A stretch of 64,000 bases of DNA from contig NZ_JACSWB010000218.1 of assembly GCF_016888135.1 (NCBI RefSeq), positions 62,001 to 126,000 of the forward strand. The letters run 5' to 3'. Below are positions 63,798 to 64,000 of the stretch, in pieces (the first letter of the stretch is position 1; each line of letters opens with the position of its first letter). Origin of the DNA: Leptolyngbya sp. CCY15150 (GTDB lineage: Bacteria; Cyanobacteriota; Cyanobacteriia; RECH01). A program made the position numbers and the translations under genes. Under the pieces are notes generated by a model that was not told where the DNA came from, searched no databases, and saw only the letters and a program-made list of their open reading frames with translations.

Positions 63798-64000
63798 TTG
63801 ACGCCGCTGCCGCTAGAGGAGTTGCTGCAACAGTGTACGGTTAAGATTACTGTCCCCGGTGGCTGGGGGACGGGCTTTTTTGTGGCGTCTGGGTGGGTGC
63901 TCACCTGTGCCCATGTGGTACGTAGGGCGGCGGATGCGCCGATCGCCCTGTTCTATGCAGCGCGAGGATTGTCTCTGTCGGCGATCGCTACGGCAAAAGC
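63798..64000 (+). CDS. trypsin-like serine protease N-terminus (cut by window edge)
   Basis: From TTG at 63798 the frame reads TPLPLEELLQQCTVKITVPG, GWGTGFFVASGWVLTCAHVV and RRAADAPIALFYAARGLSLS. The GxGFFVA...LTCAHVV is the trypsin-like N-terminal barrel with the catalytic His in TCAHV. The gene continues past the window, so the Asp/Ser and C-terminal domains are not seen. AAGGAG at 63786-63791 lies 6 nt before the TTG, supporting that start. In cyanobacteria such trypsin domains are often fused to NTPase or WD40 modules. Confidence 0.82.
   Translation, partial: MTPLPLEELLQQCTVKITVPGGWGTGFFVASGWVLTCAHVVRRAADAPIALFYAARGLSLSAIATAK

Overview
The window is chromosomal DNA from a cyanobacterium, probably a Leptolyngbya-like or other HIP1-rich lineage of moderate to high GC. 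The evidence is the very frequent octamer GCGATCGC (HIP1), which is scattered through genes and spacers. Gene content agrees: a dnaK3-type chaperone gene followed by a zinc-finger-less dnaJ, an EGY1-like site-2 protease, DUF4327, DUF3285 and DUF1802 proteins, an SLH lipoprotein, and a gene order DUF3285-ybeY-dgkA-trpG that I recall from other cyanobacteria. No rRNA, tRNA, intact transposase, prophage or CRISPR array was found. The species cannot be fixed from the sequence alone.

Layout. 0.5-3.0 kb: a divergent purine/ureide nitrogen-salvage cluster (M20-type carbamoylase/allantoate amidohydrolase; a small gamma-glutamylcyclotransferase-like protein overlapping a guanine deaminase). 3.1-8.9 kb: an IscA-type Fe-S protein, a cupin, dnaK3 with a long DPY-repeat tail, dnaJ and a small membrane protein. 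9.5-13.7 kb: a two-gene operon (degenerate metallo-beta-lactamase-fold protein plus a protein with two tandem copies of an unrecognised module) and an M50 protease. 13.9-24.4 kb: thrC, doxX, mutL, malic enzyme, an SRPBCC protein, an SLH protein, rpsD and DUF4327. 24.7-31.7 kb: an EcsC-like protein, an S9 peptidase, a Tat-exported MBL-fold protein and the trpG-dgkA-ybeY-DUF3285 block. 32.2-40.6 kb: a membrane adenylate cyclase, a periplasmic binding protein fused to an OmpA domain, a pentapeptide-repeat membrane protein whose hydrophobic core is encoded by a hexanucleotide microsatellite, a HEAT-repeat protein and prmA.

40.9-47.2 kb is an accessory stretch. Its genes hicBA, a GGDEF diguanylate cyclase, an orphan ribbon-helix-helix protein, a DUF1993 protein and a lone HsdR-N nuclease lack HIP1 sites, unlike the core genes. 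It also holds a methyltransferase-cupin pair, a broken pRiA4b ORF-3 fragment, a 34-bp-period HIP1 tandem array and a diverged ~75-bp duplicated leader. 47.5-55.4 kb returns to housekeeping: metK (TTG start, strong terminator), a DEP protein, dusA, a TPR protein, aspA and thiC with a clear TPP riboswitch. 55.8-64 kb holds a TIR-TM-WD40 protein, a sugar kinase/CYTH/DUF1802 group, and a secreted TPR-CHAT protein divergent from the start of a trypsin-like protease that runs off the window.

The most unusual items are: the microsatellite-encoded membrane domain; two copies of a hairpin plus 14-bp minisatellite element; the HIP1-centred tandem array with a related solo unit at the far side of the HIP1-poor block; the duplicated-module/MBL operon; the SBP-OmpA fusion; and the concentration of TIR, CHAT, trypsin-like and pentapeptide effector-type domains. 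No complete new system can be proved from sequence alone.
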